A stretch of 64,000 nt of DNA, taken from positions 1,488,001 to 1,552,000 of the forward strand of contig NZ_CP026121.1 of the NCBI RefSeq assembly GCF_003330845.1. The letters run 5' to 3'. The position numbers were made by a program, and so were the translations under genes. Source of the stretch: Streptomyces sp. Go-475 (lineage in GTDB: Bacteria > Actinomycetota > Actinomycetes > Streptomycetales > Streptomycetaceae). Under the pieces are notes generated by a model. The model was not told the DNA's origin and did no database searches. It was given only the letters and a program-made list of their open reading frames with translations. Shown here piece by piece: positions 53,059 to 62,237 of this stretch (the first letter of the stretch is position 1; each line of letters begins with the position of its first letter).

Positions 53059-53730
53059 GTGGCCATCCGCGTCCTACTGGTCGACGACCAGCCGCTGCTC
53101 CGTACGGGCTTCCGGATGATCCTGGAGGCCGAGCAGGACCTCGCGGTCGTCGGCGAGGCCGGAGACGGCCTCCAGGCGCTCGACCAGGTGCGGGCCCTGC
53201 AGCCCGACGTGGTCCTGATGGACATCCGCATGCCGCGGATGGACGGTGTGGAGGCGACCCGGCAGATCACCGGCCCCGGGCGGGACGGCCCGGCGAAGGT
53301 GCTGGTGCTGACCACCTTCGACCTCGACGAGTACGTGGTGGAGGCCCTGCGGGCCGGGGCGAGCGGCTTCCTGCTCAAGGACGCGCCCGCCAACGAGCTG
53401 GTGCAGGCGATCCGCGTCGTGGCGGCGGGCGAGGCGATGCTCGCGCCGAGCATCACGCGCCGGCTGCTCGACAAGTACGCCACGCACCTGCCCTCGGGCG
53501 ACGAGCCGGTGCCGGACACGCTGCACACGCTCACCGACCGCGAGGTCGAGGTGTTGAAGCTGGTGGCGCGCGGACTGTCCAACGCCGAGATCGCCGCCGA
53601 CCTGTTCGTCAGCGAGACGACCGTGAAGACGCACGTCGGGCACGTGCTCACCAAGCTGGGCCTGCGCGACCGCGTGCAGGCCGCGGTGTACGCCTACGAG
53701 AGCGGGCTGGTGCGCCCCGGCGCGCAGTAG
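53059..53730 (+). CDS. NarL/LuxR-family response regulator
   Basis: The predicted protein has 223 residues. Receiver domain with VLLVDDQPLLRTGF, phospho-acceptor Asp55 in VLMDIRMPRMDG and Lys in LLKDAPANELVQA. The C-terminal LuxR HTH is at about 155-215 (LTDREVEVLKLVARGLSNAEIAADLFVSETTVKTHV). GTG 53059 has AAGGAG at six bases. No histidine kinase gene is nearby, so it is an orphan here or pairs at a distance. Confidence 0.93.
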   Translation: MAIRVLLVDDQPLLRTGFRMILEAEQDLAVVGEAGDGLQALDQVRALQPDVVLMDIRMPRMDGVEATRQITGPGRDGPAKVLVLTTFDLDEYVVEALRAGASGFLLKDAPANELVQAIRVVAAGEAMLAPSITRRLLDKYATHLPSGDEPVPDTLHTLTDREVEVLKLVARGLSNAEIAADLFVSETTVKTHVGHVLTKLGLRDRVQAAVYAYESGLVRPGAQ

Positions 53731-53756
53731 GGCCCTCCAGCACGCGACAACGAAGA

Positions 53757-53785
53757 GGGCGCCCCCTGTCGAGCAGGAGGCGCCC
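53757..53785. terminator. Bidirectional hairpin terminator
   Basis: gggcgcc (53757-53763) pairs with ggcgccc (53779-53785), with an inner cctg/cagg stem. Between the convergent response regulator and peptide-binding lipoprotein genes. Confidence 0.8.
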
Positions 53786-53802
53786 TTCTTCACACCCGTG
53801 CG

Positions 53803-55386
53803 TCAGGCGTCCTTGCTCAGCTCCCAGAAGCGGAACACGGTCGACGCGTCGAGGCAGTACTCCAGGCCGTAGACGCCGTCGCGGACGACCGCGTACTGCT
53901 TGGCCTGCCACACCGGCAGGACGGGCAGTTCGTCGGCGACGATGTCCTGCAGCTCCCCGAACTCCTTGTCGGTGGCGGCCCGGTTGGTCAGGGCCGCGGT
54001 GCGCGGGATGAGCGAGCCGGTGATGGTGCTGTTGTCGTAGTTGTTGTTCAGCACGTTGCCCTTGCCGAAGAAGGGGGCCGTGAAGTTGTCGGCGTCCGGG
54101 TAGTCGGGCACCCAGCCCTTCACGTAGACGCCGTACTTGCCGGCCGCGATGTCCTTCTCGTACTGGCCGAAGGGGACGGACTTGACGTCGGCGTCGAACA
54201 GGCCGCTGGCGTTGAGCTGGCCGGCGATGGCGTTCAGCTCCTGGTCGGTGGCCGGACCGTAGCGGGACGGGGTCGACCAGAGGGTCAGCTTCACCTTGCC
54301 GGTGATGCCGTCCTCGCGCAGCGCGTCCGCCGCCTTGGCCTTCGAGGGCCGGGCGCCGTAGGTGTCGAAGAAGGCCGTGTTGTGGCCGGCGATGCCGGCC
54401 GGGATGATCGAGTACAGCGGGGTGGCCGTGCCCTGGTAGACGTCCCTGATGAGGGCCTCGCGGTCGAGCAGGTGGGCGATGGCCTTGCGGACGCCGAGCT
54501 TTCCGGCGACCGGGTCGTTCATGTTGAACACCAGGTGCTGGACCTCGGCGCTGCTGCCCTCGACGACCTCGACGCCGGTGCCGTTGTCGGCCTTCTCCGT
54601 GTCCGCGATGTCGCTCGCGGTCAGGCCGCGGTAGGCGATGTCGACTTCCCCGTTCTGGATCGCCTGCTTCAGGGCGGTCTGGTCGCCGTCGAAGAACTTG
54701 AGCGTCACGCCGGTGTTCTTCACCTTGGCGGTGCCCTTGTAGTTCTCGTTGACGGAGAAGACGGCCTGGTCCTTGTCGAACGAGTCGAGCTTGTAGGGGC
54801 CGGAACCGACGGCCTGGCCGTCCTTGCGGAGCCCGTCCGCGTCGTACTCGCGGTGGTCGACGATGGACCCGGCGCCCGAGGCGATCTTGCTGGGGAAGGT
54901 GGCGTCGGCCGTGTTGAGCCGGAAGACGACCGTCTTCTCGTCCGGGGTCTCGACCTTCTGCAGCGTGGGGAACATGATCGCGGGCCCGTCCGGGTCGTTG
55001 ATCTTCAGCATGCGGTCGAAGGAGAACTTGACGTCCTCGGACGTGAGTTCGTCACCGTTGCTGAACTTGAGGCCGTCCTTCAGCGTGCACTTGTAGACCG
55101 TGGTCTGGGTGTCGGTGAAGGAGCAGCTCTCGGCGGCCTCGGGCTGCGGTTCCGTGGCGCCCTTGGGGAAGCTGAGCAGCGACTGGAAGACGTTGTTGAA
55201 CAACAGCCAGGAGCCGGGGTCGTAGCCGGAGGCGGGGTCCGTGGCCAGGACGTCGTCGGACATCCCCACCACCACGTTGGAGCCCTCCCCCGCGGAGTCT
55301 CCGGTCTCCGTGCCACAGCCGGTGAGCAGGCCGGAGGCGAGCCCCGCCACGATGGGCAGGACCGGCCACTGGTTGCGTATGTTCAC
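53803..55386 (-). CDS. Family 5 extracellular solute-binding lipoprotein (peptide/nickel type), copy A
   Basis: The predicted protein has 527 residues. N-terminal hydrophobic stretch and lipobox LLTGCGTE, Cys at about residue 24. Family 5 features: SNGDELTSEDVKFSFDRML, the central GSGPYKLDSFD and C-terminal GWVPDYPDADNFTAPFF. GTG 55386 (VNIRNQWPVLP) has AAGG seven bases upstream. Downstream partner of a paralogous gene 108 bp away. No permease or ATPase genes are in the window, so the pair feeds a distant transporter. Confidence 0.9.
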   Translation of the reverse strand: MNIRNQWPVLPIVAGLASGLLTGCGTETGDSAGEGSNVVVGMSDDVLATDPASGYDPGSWLLFNNVFQSLLSFPKGATEPQPEAAESCSFTDTQTTVYKCTLKDGLKFSNGDELTSEDVKFSFDRMLKINDPDGPAIMFPTLQKVETPDEKTVVFRLNTADATFPSKIASGAGSIVDHREYDADGLRKDGQAVGSGPYKLDSFDKDQAVFSVNENYKGTAKVKNTGVTLKFFDGDQTALKQAIQNGEVDIAYRGLTASDIADTEKADNGTGVEVVEGSSAEVQHLVFNMNDPVAGKLGVRKAIAHLLDREALIRDVYQGTATPLYSIIPAGIAGHNTAFFDTYGARPSKAKAADALREDGITGKVKLTLWSTPSRYGPATDQELNAIAGQLNASGLFDADVKSVPFGQYEKDIAAGKYGVYVKGWVPDYPDADNFTAPFFGKGNVLNNNYDNSTITGSLIPRTAALTNRAATDKEFGELQDIVADELPVLPVWQAKQYAVVRDGVYGLEYCLDASTVFRFWELSKDA

Positions 55387-55494
55387 GTGTGTGCCTTGTC
55401 GTCGGTTCTCGAGAACGCCCGGAGCATGTCCCCGGCTCCGGGGCACGGATCCCCGGGGGCCGCGGTCACAGGCCCCGGGGTTCCAGTGGGTCCG

Positions 55495-57099
55495 TCAGCC
55501 ACTCACGCCCCGCCCGAGCTCCCAGAGCTGGAGCGTCGAGGAGGAGTTGAGGGCGTACGCGGTACCCGTGATGTCGTCGCGCGCGGCGACGTACTGCTTG
55601 CCCTGCCACAGCGGCAGCACCGGCACGTCACTGGCGACGATGTCCTGAATGTCCGTCAGGCTGGTGGAGGCGGACAGCCGGTCCGCCTCTCGGCGCGACT
55701 CGGGGATCAGGGTGTTGCGGATGCGGCTGTTGTCGTACGGCGAGCCGAGGGTGTTGTCCGCGTCGAGGAAGGGCGCGAGGAAGTTGTCCGCGTCCGGGAA
55801 GTCCGGGAACCAGCCCATGCCGTAGACGTCGTACTCGCCCTTCTTCTCGGCCGGGCGGAAGGTGTCCCACGGCGTGCCCTTGATGCCGACGTCGAACAGG
55901 CCGGTGGAGTTCAGCTGGTCCCGCAGGACCTCGAACTCCTTCTTGGTGGCCGGGCCGTAGTGGTCGGTGGTGTAGTGCAGCGTCAGCTTCACCGGGGTGG
56001 TGATGTTCGCCTGGTTCAGCAGGGCGCGGGCCTTGGTGACGTTCGGGTCGCCGTACTTGTTGAAGAACGAGTTGGAGTGGCCGGTGATGGTGGCCGGGAC
56101 CAGCGAGTACAGCGGCTCGGCCTGGGAGCCGTAGACCTTGGAGACCAGCGCGCTGCGGTTGACGACCTGGGCCATCGCCTGGCGCACGGCCCTGGACTTG
56201 ACGGTCGGGGCGTCGGTGTTGAAGCCCAGGTAGCGGATCTCCAGGCCGGGCATCTCGACGAGGTCGATGTCGGTGTCGCCGTCACCGGAGAGCTTGCGGA
56301 TCTGGTCGGGCGACATGGTGCGGGTCATCAGGTCGATGTCGCCCTTCCGCAACGCGTCGCCCATGGCGTCGGCGTCCTTGAAGGAGACCATGTCGACCTT
56401 GTCGTTGTTCACCTTCAGGCTCCCCTTGTAGTCGGGGTTGCGGGTGAACTCGGCCTTGACCATCGCGCCGTTCTCGACGTCGGCCTTGAGGGTGTACGGG
56501 CCGGAACCCTCCAGGTCGAAGCCGTCGCGCAGCTTGTTCTTCGGGTAGTCGTCGGGGTCGACGATGCCGGCGACCGGGGTCGACAGCTTGTACGGGAAGG
56601 TCGCGTCGGCCGTCTTGAGGTGGAAGATGACCTCGCGGTCGCCCTGCGTCTCGACGGTGTCGATGGTGGACAGCAGGGCGAACACACCGCTGTCGGCCTT
56701 GAGGGAACGGGCGCGGTCGATGGAGTACTTGACGTCGGCCGCGGTGACGGGGTCGCCGTTGGCGAACTTCAGTCCGTCGCGCAGGGTGCAGGCGTAGCGC
56801 TCGTTGCCGGTGTCGGTGAAGCCGCACCGCTCGGCGGCCTCCGGTACCGGCTCGCCCTCGCCGCGCGGCTGGATCATCAGGGTCTGCACGGTCTGGCGCA
56901 GGATGTTCCAGGTGCCGACGTCGTAGGCGTACGCCGGGTCGAGGGGCGCGGGGGCGTCCTTCGAGGCGGTGAACCGGTCCGTGGTGCCGACGACGATCGC
57001 GCCGCTGTCGCTGCTCCCGCTGTCGGACCCGCCGCAGGCGGCGAGCACCGGCGCGAGCAGACCGATCACGGCCGGCAGCACCAAAGTCTTGCGGTTCAT
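55495..57099 (-). CDS. Family 5 extracellular solute-binding lipoprotein, copy B
   Basis: The predicted protein has 534 residues. Lipobox VLAACGGSDSG, Cys at about 21. Family 5 motifs: FANGDPVTAADVKYSIDRAR, GSGPYTLKADVE and GWFPDFPDADNFLAPFLD, aligning closely with copy A over the whole length. ATG 57099 has GGAG about ten bases upstream. The longer open frame into the 408-bp upstream gap has no support. First of the tandem pair. Confidence 0.9.
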   Translation of the reverse strand: MNRKTLVLPAVIGLLAPVLAACGGSDSGSSDSGAIVVGTTDRFTASKDAPAPLDPAYAYDVGTWNILRQTVQTLMIQPRGEGEPVPEAAERCGFTDTGNERYACTLRDGLKFANGDPVTAADVKYSIDRARSLKADSGVFALLSTIDTVETQGDREVIFHLKTADATFPYKLSTPVAGIVDPDDYPKNKLRDGFDLEGSGPYTLKADVENGAMVKAEFTRNPDYKGSLKVNNDKVDMVSFKDADAMGDALRKGDIDLMTRTMSPDQIRKLSGDGDTDIDLVEMPGLEIRYLGFNTDAPTVKSRAVRQAMAQVVNRSALVSKVYGSQAEPLYSLVPATITGHSNSFFNKYGDPNVTKARALLNQANITTPVKLTLHYTTDHYGPATKKEFEVLRDQLNSTGLFDVGIKGTPWDTFRPAEKKGEYDVYGMGWFPDFPDADNFLAPFLDADNTLGSPYDNSRIRNTLIPESRREADRLSASTSLTDIQDIVASDVPVLPLWQGKQYVAARDDITGTAYALNSSSTLQLWELGRGVSG

Positions 57100-57507
57100 G
57101 CTCGAGTTTCTCCAGAGCTGTCTACTCCGTGTACCCGGCATGCAGGGGTGGCGCAGCGGATCACGGGGGTGGGGCGATGTTCTCGCGACGAGATTAGTCC
57201 GGACCGGCAGGAGGGTTCGCCGCCACCGGAGTTGAGGGGCCATCACGCTGCGGAACCGGGCGTGGACACACCGAAAAGCGGATGGCGGAAGCTTTGGTGC
57301 ACCGGTCCATCAATCGGGACACAAGGGCACGCCGACGGCCCTCCGGAGGGGGTGCGCGGCACACGCCGGATCCGCTGTCGACCCCGGATCGCGTGGGGAA
57401 CGTCACACCCGTAAACGGGTTCGGACGCACGCGAATTCGGTCATCCGGAGGGGTTCGAATTCACCTCCGGAATTACCGCCTAACACCGCTGCACGCTGGG
57501 TGAACAG
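57100..57507. other. 408-bp intergenic gap with inverted repeats
   Basis: No gene seen. ccggagg (57445-57451) with cctccgg (57464-57470) is a possible terminator 38 bp past the HAD gene stop. accg/cggt-type acccg-taaa-cgggt at 57407-57420 is a second small inverted repeat. The left part should hold the promoter of the binding-protein pair. Confidence 0.4.
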
Positions 57508-58209
57508 CTAGCGCATTTCCGTCATCAGCCCGTGCAGAAATGTCAGGTCGACCTCTTCCAGGGAGCTGACGACCGTCCGGCGGAGGGCCGGGGCGATGGG
57601 CGCCACGGAGGGCACCGCCACGACCCGGCAGCCCGCGGCCTCGGCCGCCGCGACGCCGGTCGCGGTGTCCTCGATGACGGCGCAGCGGGCCGGGTCCGCG
57701 CCGAGTCCGGCGGCGGCCGCCAGGTACGGGTCGGGGTGGGGCTTGGTGCGCGGCACCTCGTCACCGGCCACGGTCAGGGTGAAGTGGTGCGCGCCGAGCG
57801 AGGTCAGCACCCGGTCGATGATGCGCCGGTGCGAGGCGGAGACGAGGGCCGTGGGGACCTCGTACTCGTACAGCTCGGCCAGGAGCCGCCCGGCGCCCGG
57901 CATCAGCGGCAGACCGCCGTCGATGCGGTCCTCGAAGCCGTTGTTCAGCAGGACCGTGAGCTCGTCGAGGGTGATGTCGGCGCCGGTGGCCTCGATCAGG
58001 AACCCCGCGCTGCGGGTCATGGGGCCGCCGACCACGACGTGGCGCCAGGACTCGTCGAGCGTGTGGCCGAGGGAGGCGAAGACCTCGGCCTCGACGTCCC
58101 ACCAGAAGCCCTCCGTGTCCACCAGGGTGCCGTCCATGTCGAGGAGCACGGCCTGGAGGGCCGACCCTTCGGCCGTCCGGGTACCGAGCGCGGGGACCGT
58201 ACTGGTCAT
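57508..58209 (-). CDS. HAD-superfamily hydrolase (phosphatase/phosphoglycolate or beta-PGM-like)
   Basis: The predicted protein has 233 residues. Motif I is LLDMDGTLVDTEGFWW, motif II is in ALVSAS, motif III is around KPHPDPYLAAAAGLG, and motif IV is CAVIEDTATGVAAAEAAG. A small helical cap lies between I and II. ATG 58209 has GGAGG at seven bases. An upstream in-frame ATG would place the start inside the palindromic leader. Downstream of metH on the same strand, after a 30-bp palindrome. Substrate unknown. Confidence 0.9.
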   Translation of the reverse strand: MTSTVPALGTRTAEGSALQAVLLDMDGTLVDTEGFWWDVEAEVFASLGHTLDESWRHVVVGGPMTRSAGFLIEATGADITLDELTVLLNNGFEDRIDGGLPLMPGAGRLLAELYEYEVPTALVSASHRRIIDRVLTSLGAHHFTLTVAGDEVPRTKPHPDPYLAAAAGLGADPARCAVIEDTATGVAAAEAAGCRVVAVPSVAPIAPALRRTVVSSLEEVDLTFLHGLMTEMR

Positions 58210-58233
58210 CCACCTACCTCCTTGAGGGACGAT

Positions 58234-58263
58234 CAGGCCGGTTCCCACGTGGGAACCGGCCTG
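58234..58263. promoter_or_regulatory. Perfect 30-bp palindrome in front of the HAD gene
   Basis: Every base from 58234 to 58248 is complementary to its partner in 58249-58263, centred on cacgtg, with no spacer. It ends 24 bp upstream of the HAD start codon and 139 bp past the metH stop. It could be an operator, a leader hairpin (with a tight loop) or the metH terminator. The minus strand lacks a T-run. Confidence 0.75.
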
Positions 58264-58401
58264 CAGTGGACCGACCAGTCTACGACGTGCGCGACGGAAG
58301 TGCCTCGTTTAGCCCCTGTGCCCCGGGGCACACGGACCGCACGCCGGGGGCCGGTGCGGGGTGTGCCCGGTGGGGCGGCGGGGTGTGCCCGATGGGGCGG
58401 C

Positions 58402-61400
58402 TCAGCGGGCGTTGAAGTACTTGGCCTCCGGATGGTGGATCACGATGGCGTCCGTGGACTGCTCGGGGTGCAGCTGGAACTCCTCCGAGAGGTGGACGCC
58501 GATGCGCTCCGGCTGGAGCAGGTCGGCGATCTTGGCCCGGTCCTCCAGGTTGGGACAGGCGCCGTAGCCGAGGCTGAAGCGGGCGCCCCGGTACTTCAGC
58601 TCGAACATGCCCTGCATCTCGTCCGGGTCCTCACCGGCGAAGCCCAGTTCGGAACGCACGCGCGCGTGCCAGTACTCGGCGAGCGCCTCGGCCAACTGCA
58701 CGGACAGGCCGTGCAGTTCCAGGTAGTCCCGGTAGGCGTTGGCCTCGAAGAGCCGCGCGGTCTCCTCGCCGATGCGCGAGCCGACGGTGACGACCTGGAG
58801 GCCCACGACGTCCGTCTCGCCGGAGTCCTCCGGGCGGAAGAAGTCGGCCAGGCACAGGCGGCGGCCCCGGCGCTGGCGCGGGAAGGTGAAGCGGGTGCGC
58901 TCGTTGCCCTGCTCGTCCAGGAGGATCAGGTCGTCGTCCTTGGAGACGCACGGGAAGTAGCCGTAGACCACGGCCGCCTCCAGCAGGTTCTCCGTCTGCA
59001 GCCGGTCCAGCAGCCCGCGCAGCCGGGGCCGGCCCTCCGTCTCGACCAGTTCCTCGTACGAGGGGCCCTCGCCGGTGCGGGCCTGCTTCAAACCCCACTG
59101 GCCCTTGAACAGGGCGCCCTCGTCCAGCCAGCTCGCGTACTCCTTGAGCTGGACGCCCTTGATCACGCGGGTGCCCCAGAAGGGCGGCTCGGGGACGGGG
59201 TTGTCGGTGGCGACGTCGGAGCGGACGTGCCCCTCCTCGGGGCGCTCCTCCACGGCGGCCGGGGCGGCGGCCCGGACCCGGCGCTGCTTCAGCTCGGGCA
59301 GCTTGGCGCCGGGCACGCCCCGCTTGACGCCGATCAGGGCGTCCATCAGGCGCAGGCCCTCGAAGGCGTCGCGGGCGTAGCGGACCTCGCCCTCGTACAG
59401 CTCGTGCAGGTCCTGCTCGACGTAGGCGCGGGTGAGGGCGGCGCCGCCGAGGATCACCGGGAAGCGGGCGGCCAGGCCCCGGGTGTTCAGCTCCTCCAGG
59501 TTCTCCTTCATGATCACGGTGGACTTGACCAGGAGACCGGACATGCCGATCACGTCGGCCTTGTGCTCCTCGGCGGCGTCCAGGATCGCGGAGACCGGCT
59601 GCTTGATGCCCAGGTTGACGACGTTGTAGCCGTTGTTGGTCAGGATGATGTCGACGAGGTTCTTGCCGATGTCGTGCACGTCGCCGCGCACGGTGGCGAG
59701 CACGATGGTGCCCTTGCCGGCCTCGTCGGTCTTCTCCATGTGCGGTTCGAGGTGGGCGACGGCCGCCTTCATCACCTCGGCCGACTGCAGGACGAACGGC
59801 AACTGCATCTGGCCGGAGCCGAACAGCTCGCCGACGACCTTCATGCCCTCCAGCAGGGTCTCGTTGACGATGTCGAGCGCGGGCCGCTCCTGGAGGGCCT
59901 CGTCGAGGTCGGCTTCCAGGCCGTTGCGCTCGCCGTCGATGATGCGGCGCTGCAGGCGCTCGTCCAGCGGCAGGGCGGCCAGCTCCTCGGCCTTGCCGGC
60001 CTTGAGGGACTTGGCGGTGGCGCCCTCGAAGAGCTGCATGAGCTTCTGCAGCGGGTCGTAGCCCTCGGCGCGGCGGTCGTAGATGAGGTCCAGGGCGGTC
60101 TGGACCTCCTCCTCGCTGAAGCGGGCGATCGGCAGGATCTTCGAGGCGTGCACGATCGCCGAGTCCAGGCCCGCCTTGACGCACTCGTCGAGGAAGACGG
60201 AGTTCAGCAGGATGCGGGCGGCCGGGTTGAGGCCGAAGGAGATGTTGGACAGGCCGAGGGTGGTCTGCACCTTCGGGTGGCGCCGCTTCAGCTCGCGGAT
60301 GCCCTCGATGGTGGCGATGCCGTCCTTGCGGGACTCCTCCTGGCCGGTGCAGATGGTGAAGGTGAGGCAGTCGACGAGGATGTCCTCCTCGTGGATGCCC
60401 CAGTTGCCGGTGAGGTCGTCGATGAGCCGTTCGGCGATCTCGACCTTCTTCTCGGCGGTGCGGGCCTGGCCCTCCTCGTCGATGGTGAGCGCGATGAGGG
60501 CGGCGCCGTGCTCCTTGGCGAGCTGCGTGACCTTCGCGAAGCGGGACTCGGGGCCGTCGCCGTCCTCGTAGTTCACCGAGTTGATCACCGCGCGGCCGCC
60601 GAGCTTCTCCAGGCCGGCCCGGATGACGTCGACCTCGGTGGAGTCCAGCACGATCGGCAGGGTGGAGGCGGTGGCGAAGCGGCCGGCCAGCTCCTCCATG
60701 TCGGCGACGCCGTCGCGGCCGACGTAGTCCACGCACAGGTCGAGCATGTGCGCGCCCTCGCGGATCTGCTCGCGGGCCATCTCCACGCAGTCGTCCCAGC
60801 GGCCGTCCAGCATGGCCTCGCGGAACTTCTTCGAGCCGTTGGCGTTGGTGCGCTCGCCGATGGCCAGGTAGGAGGTGTCCTGCCGGAACGGCACGCTCTG
60901 GTAGAGCGAGGCGGCGCCCGGCTCGGGCTGCGGGGAGCGCTCGCCCGGGCTGACGTTCCGGACCCGCTCGACGAGCTGGCGCAGGTGCTCGGGGGTGGTG
61001 CCGCAGCAGCCGCCGACCAGGGACAGGCCGTAGTCCTGGACGAAGTTCTGCTGGGCGTCGGCCAGGCCCTCGGGGTCGAGCGGGAAGTGCGCGCCGTCCT
61101 TGGTGAGGATCGGCAGGCCGGCGTTGGGCATGCACAGCAGCGGGATGCGCGAGTGGCGCGTGAGGTAGCGCAGGTGCTCGCTCATCTCGGCCGGGCCGGT
61201 GGAGCAGTTCAGGCCGATCATGTCGATGCCGAGGGGCTCCAGCGCGGTCAGGGCCGCGCCGATCTCGGAGCCGAGCAGCATGGTGCCGGTGGTCTCGAAG
61301 GCCATCGAGCAGAGCAGGGGCACCTCGACGCCGGTGGCCTCCATGGCCCGGCGGGCGCCCAGGACGGAGGCCTTGGTCTGCAGGAGGTCCTGCGTGGTCT

Positions 61401-61917
61401 CCACGATCAGCGCGTCGGCACCGCCGGCGAGCAGGCCCTCGGCGTTGGCCTGGTAGCCGTCGCGGATCGTGCCGTAGGTGATGTGGCCGAGCGTGGGCAG
61501 CTTGGTGCCGGGGCCGACCGAGCCCAGGACCCAGCGGGGCCGGCCGTCGCCGGCGGCGTACTCGTCGGCCACCTCGCGGGCGATGCGGGCGCCGGCCTCG
61601 GACAGCTCGTGGATCCGGTCGGCGATCTCGTACTCGGCCATGGCCGAGTGGTTGGCGCCGAAGGTGTTGGTCTCGACGCAGTCGACGCCGACGGCGAAGT
61701 ACGCGTCGTGGACGGAGCGGACGATGTCCGGGCGGGTCACGTTGAGGATCTCGTTGCAGCCCTCGAGATTCTCGAAGTCCTCCAGCGTGGGGTCCTGCGC
61801 CTGGAGCATGGTGCCCATGGCTCCGTCGGCCACGACCACACGGGTGGCCAGGGCCTCTCGGAGCGCGGACACACGGGTCCGGCTGTCTGTGGAAGGGGTC
61901 AGCGGCAACGAGGCCAT
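58402..61917 (-). CDS. metH: Cobalamin-dependent methionine synthase
   Basis: The predicted protein has 1171 residues, slightly shorter than E. coli MetH. Domains in order: homocysteine-binding (zinc Cys in LNCSTGP and VGGCCGTTPEHL, about 20-320), folate-binding (GERTNANGSKKFREAML onward, about 355-620), B12 cap and B12-binding (RGDVHDIGKNLVDIILTNNGYNVVNLG with the lower-ligand His, about 650-900), and AdoMet reactivation domain (about 950-1171, RGARFSLGYGACPNLEDRAKI). ATG 61917 has GGAG at nine bases. It transfers methyl from methyltetrahydrofolate to homocysteine. The leader shows no B12-box. Confidence 0.96.
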   Translation of the reverse strand: MASLPLTPSTDSRTRVSALREALATRVVVADGAMGTMLQAQDPTLEDFENLEGCNEILNVTRPDIVRSVHDAYFAVGVDCVETNTFGANHSAMAEYEIADRIHELSEAGARIAREVADEYAAGDGRPRWVLGSVGPGTKLPTLGHITYGTIRDGYQANAEGLLAGGADALIVETTQDLLQTKASVLGARRAMEATGVEVPLLCSMAFETTGTMLLGSEIGAALTALEPLGIDMIGLNCSTGPAEMSEHLRYLTRHSRIPLLCMPNAGLPILTKDGAHFPLDPEGLADAQQNFVQDYGLSLVGGCCGTTPEHLRQLVERVRNVSPGERSPQPEPGAASLYQSVPFRQDTSYLAIGERTNANGSKKFREAMLDGRWDDCVEMAREQIREGAHMLDLCVDYVGRDGVADMEELAGRFATASTLPIVLDSTEVDVIRAGLEKLGGRAVINSVNYEDGDGPESRFAKVTQLAKEHGAALIALTIDEEGQARTAEKKVEIAERLIDDLTGNWGIHEEDILVDCLTFTICTGQEESRKDGIATIEGIRELKRRHPKVQTTLGLSNISFGLNPAARILLNSVFLDECVKAGLDSAIVHASKILPIARFSEEEVQTALDLIYDRRAEGYDPLQKLMQLFEGATAKSLKAGKAEELAALPLDERLQRRIIDGERNGLEADLDEALQERPALDIVNETLLEGMKVVGELFGSGQMQLPFVLQSAEVMKAAVAHLEPHMEKTDEAGKGTIVLATVRGDVHDIGKNLVDIILTNNGYNVVNLGIKQPVSAILDAAEEHKADVIGMSGLLVKSTVIMKENLEELNTRGLAARFPVILGGAALTRAYVEQDLHELYEGEVRYARDAFEGLRLMDALIGVKRGVPGAKLPELKQRRVRAAAPAAVEERPEEGHVRSDVATDNPVPEPPFWGTRVIKGVQLKEYASWLDEGALFKGQWGLKQARTGEGPSYEELVETEGRPRLRGLLDRLQTENLLEAAVVYGYFPCVSKDDDLILLDEQGNERTRFTFPRQRRGRRLCLADFFRPEDSGETDVVGLQVVTVGSRIGEETARLFEANAYRDYLELHGLSVQLAEALAEYWHARVRSELGFAGEDPDEMQGMFELKYRGARFSLGYGACPNLEDRAKIADLLQPERIGVHLSEEFQLHPEQSTDAIVIHHPEAKYFNAR

Positions 61918-62237
61918 GAAAAGGGCTCCCTCGGATGCGACGGCTGTCGGCTATGCGGCTTCCCGGACATCCGGCAGGGCATCCGGGGGAGAGGCGCACG
62001 GCGCCAGCGTAACCGGGAGTCGGCCCGGATGGGCAGCACGTCCACGGGACGGACGCCGAGGGGGGTCGGGACCGGCCACCGTGCGACCCGTGAGCATCCG
62101 CCGGGGCCTCCATGCCGCACCATGTGGCGACCCGTCATTAGCGGGAGGTCGGCAACGACCGGTAGTGTTCGACATTGCCGAACGAGGGCTGCGAGCCCCA
62201 CCTGTCGGCGGTCGAAGGGGACGGAGGCAGTACGGCG
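61918..62237. other. Divergent promoter region metH/gylR
   Basis: A 320-bp gap with no gene. It holds the GylR-type operator at 62167-62183 and short GC-rich inverted repeats. I looked for the B12-box of a cobalamin riboswitch and for a SAM riboswitch in the metH leader and recognise neither. Confidence 0.5.
62167..62183 (+). promoter_or_regulatory. GylR-type operator upstream of gylR
   Basis: gttcgacattgccgaac, an inverted repeat gttcg-N7-cgaac. It is almost identical to a site before glpF (63177-63192) and lies 55 bp upstream of the gylR start, consistent with autoregulation. Confidence 0.75.

Noticed and set aside
61918..62166. Possible cobalamin or SAM riboswitch in the metH leader
   Set aside because: No B12-box or recognisable riboswitch core was found on the minus strand.
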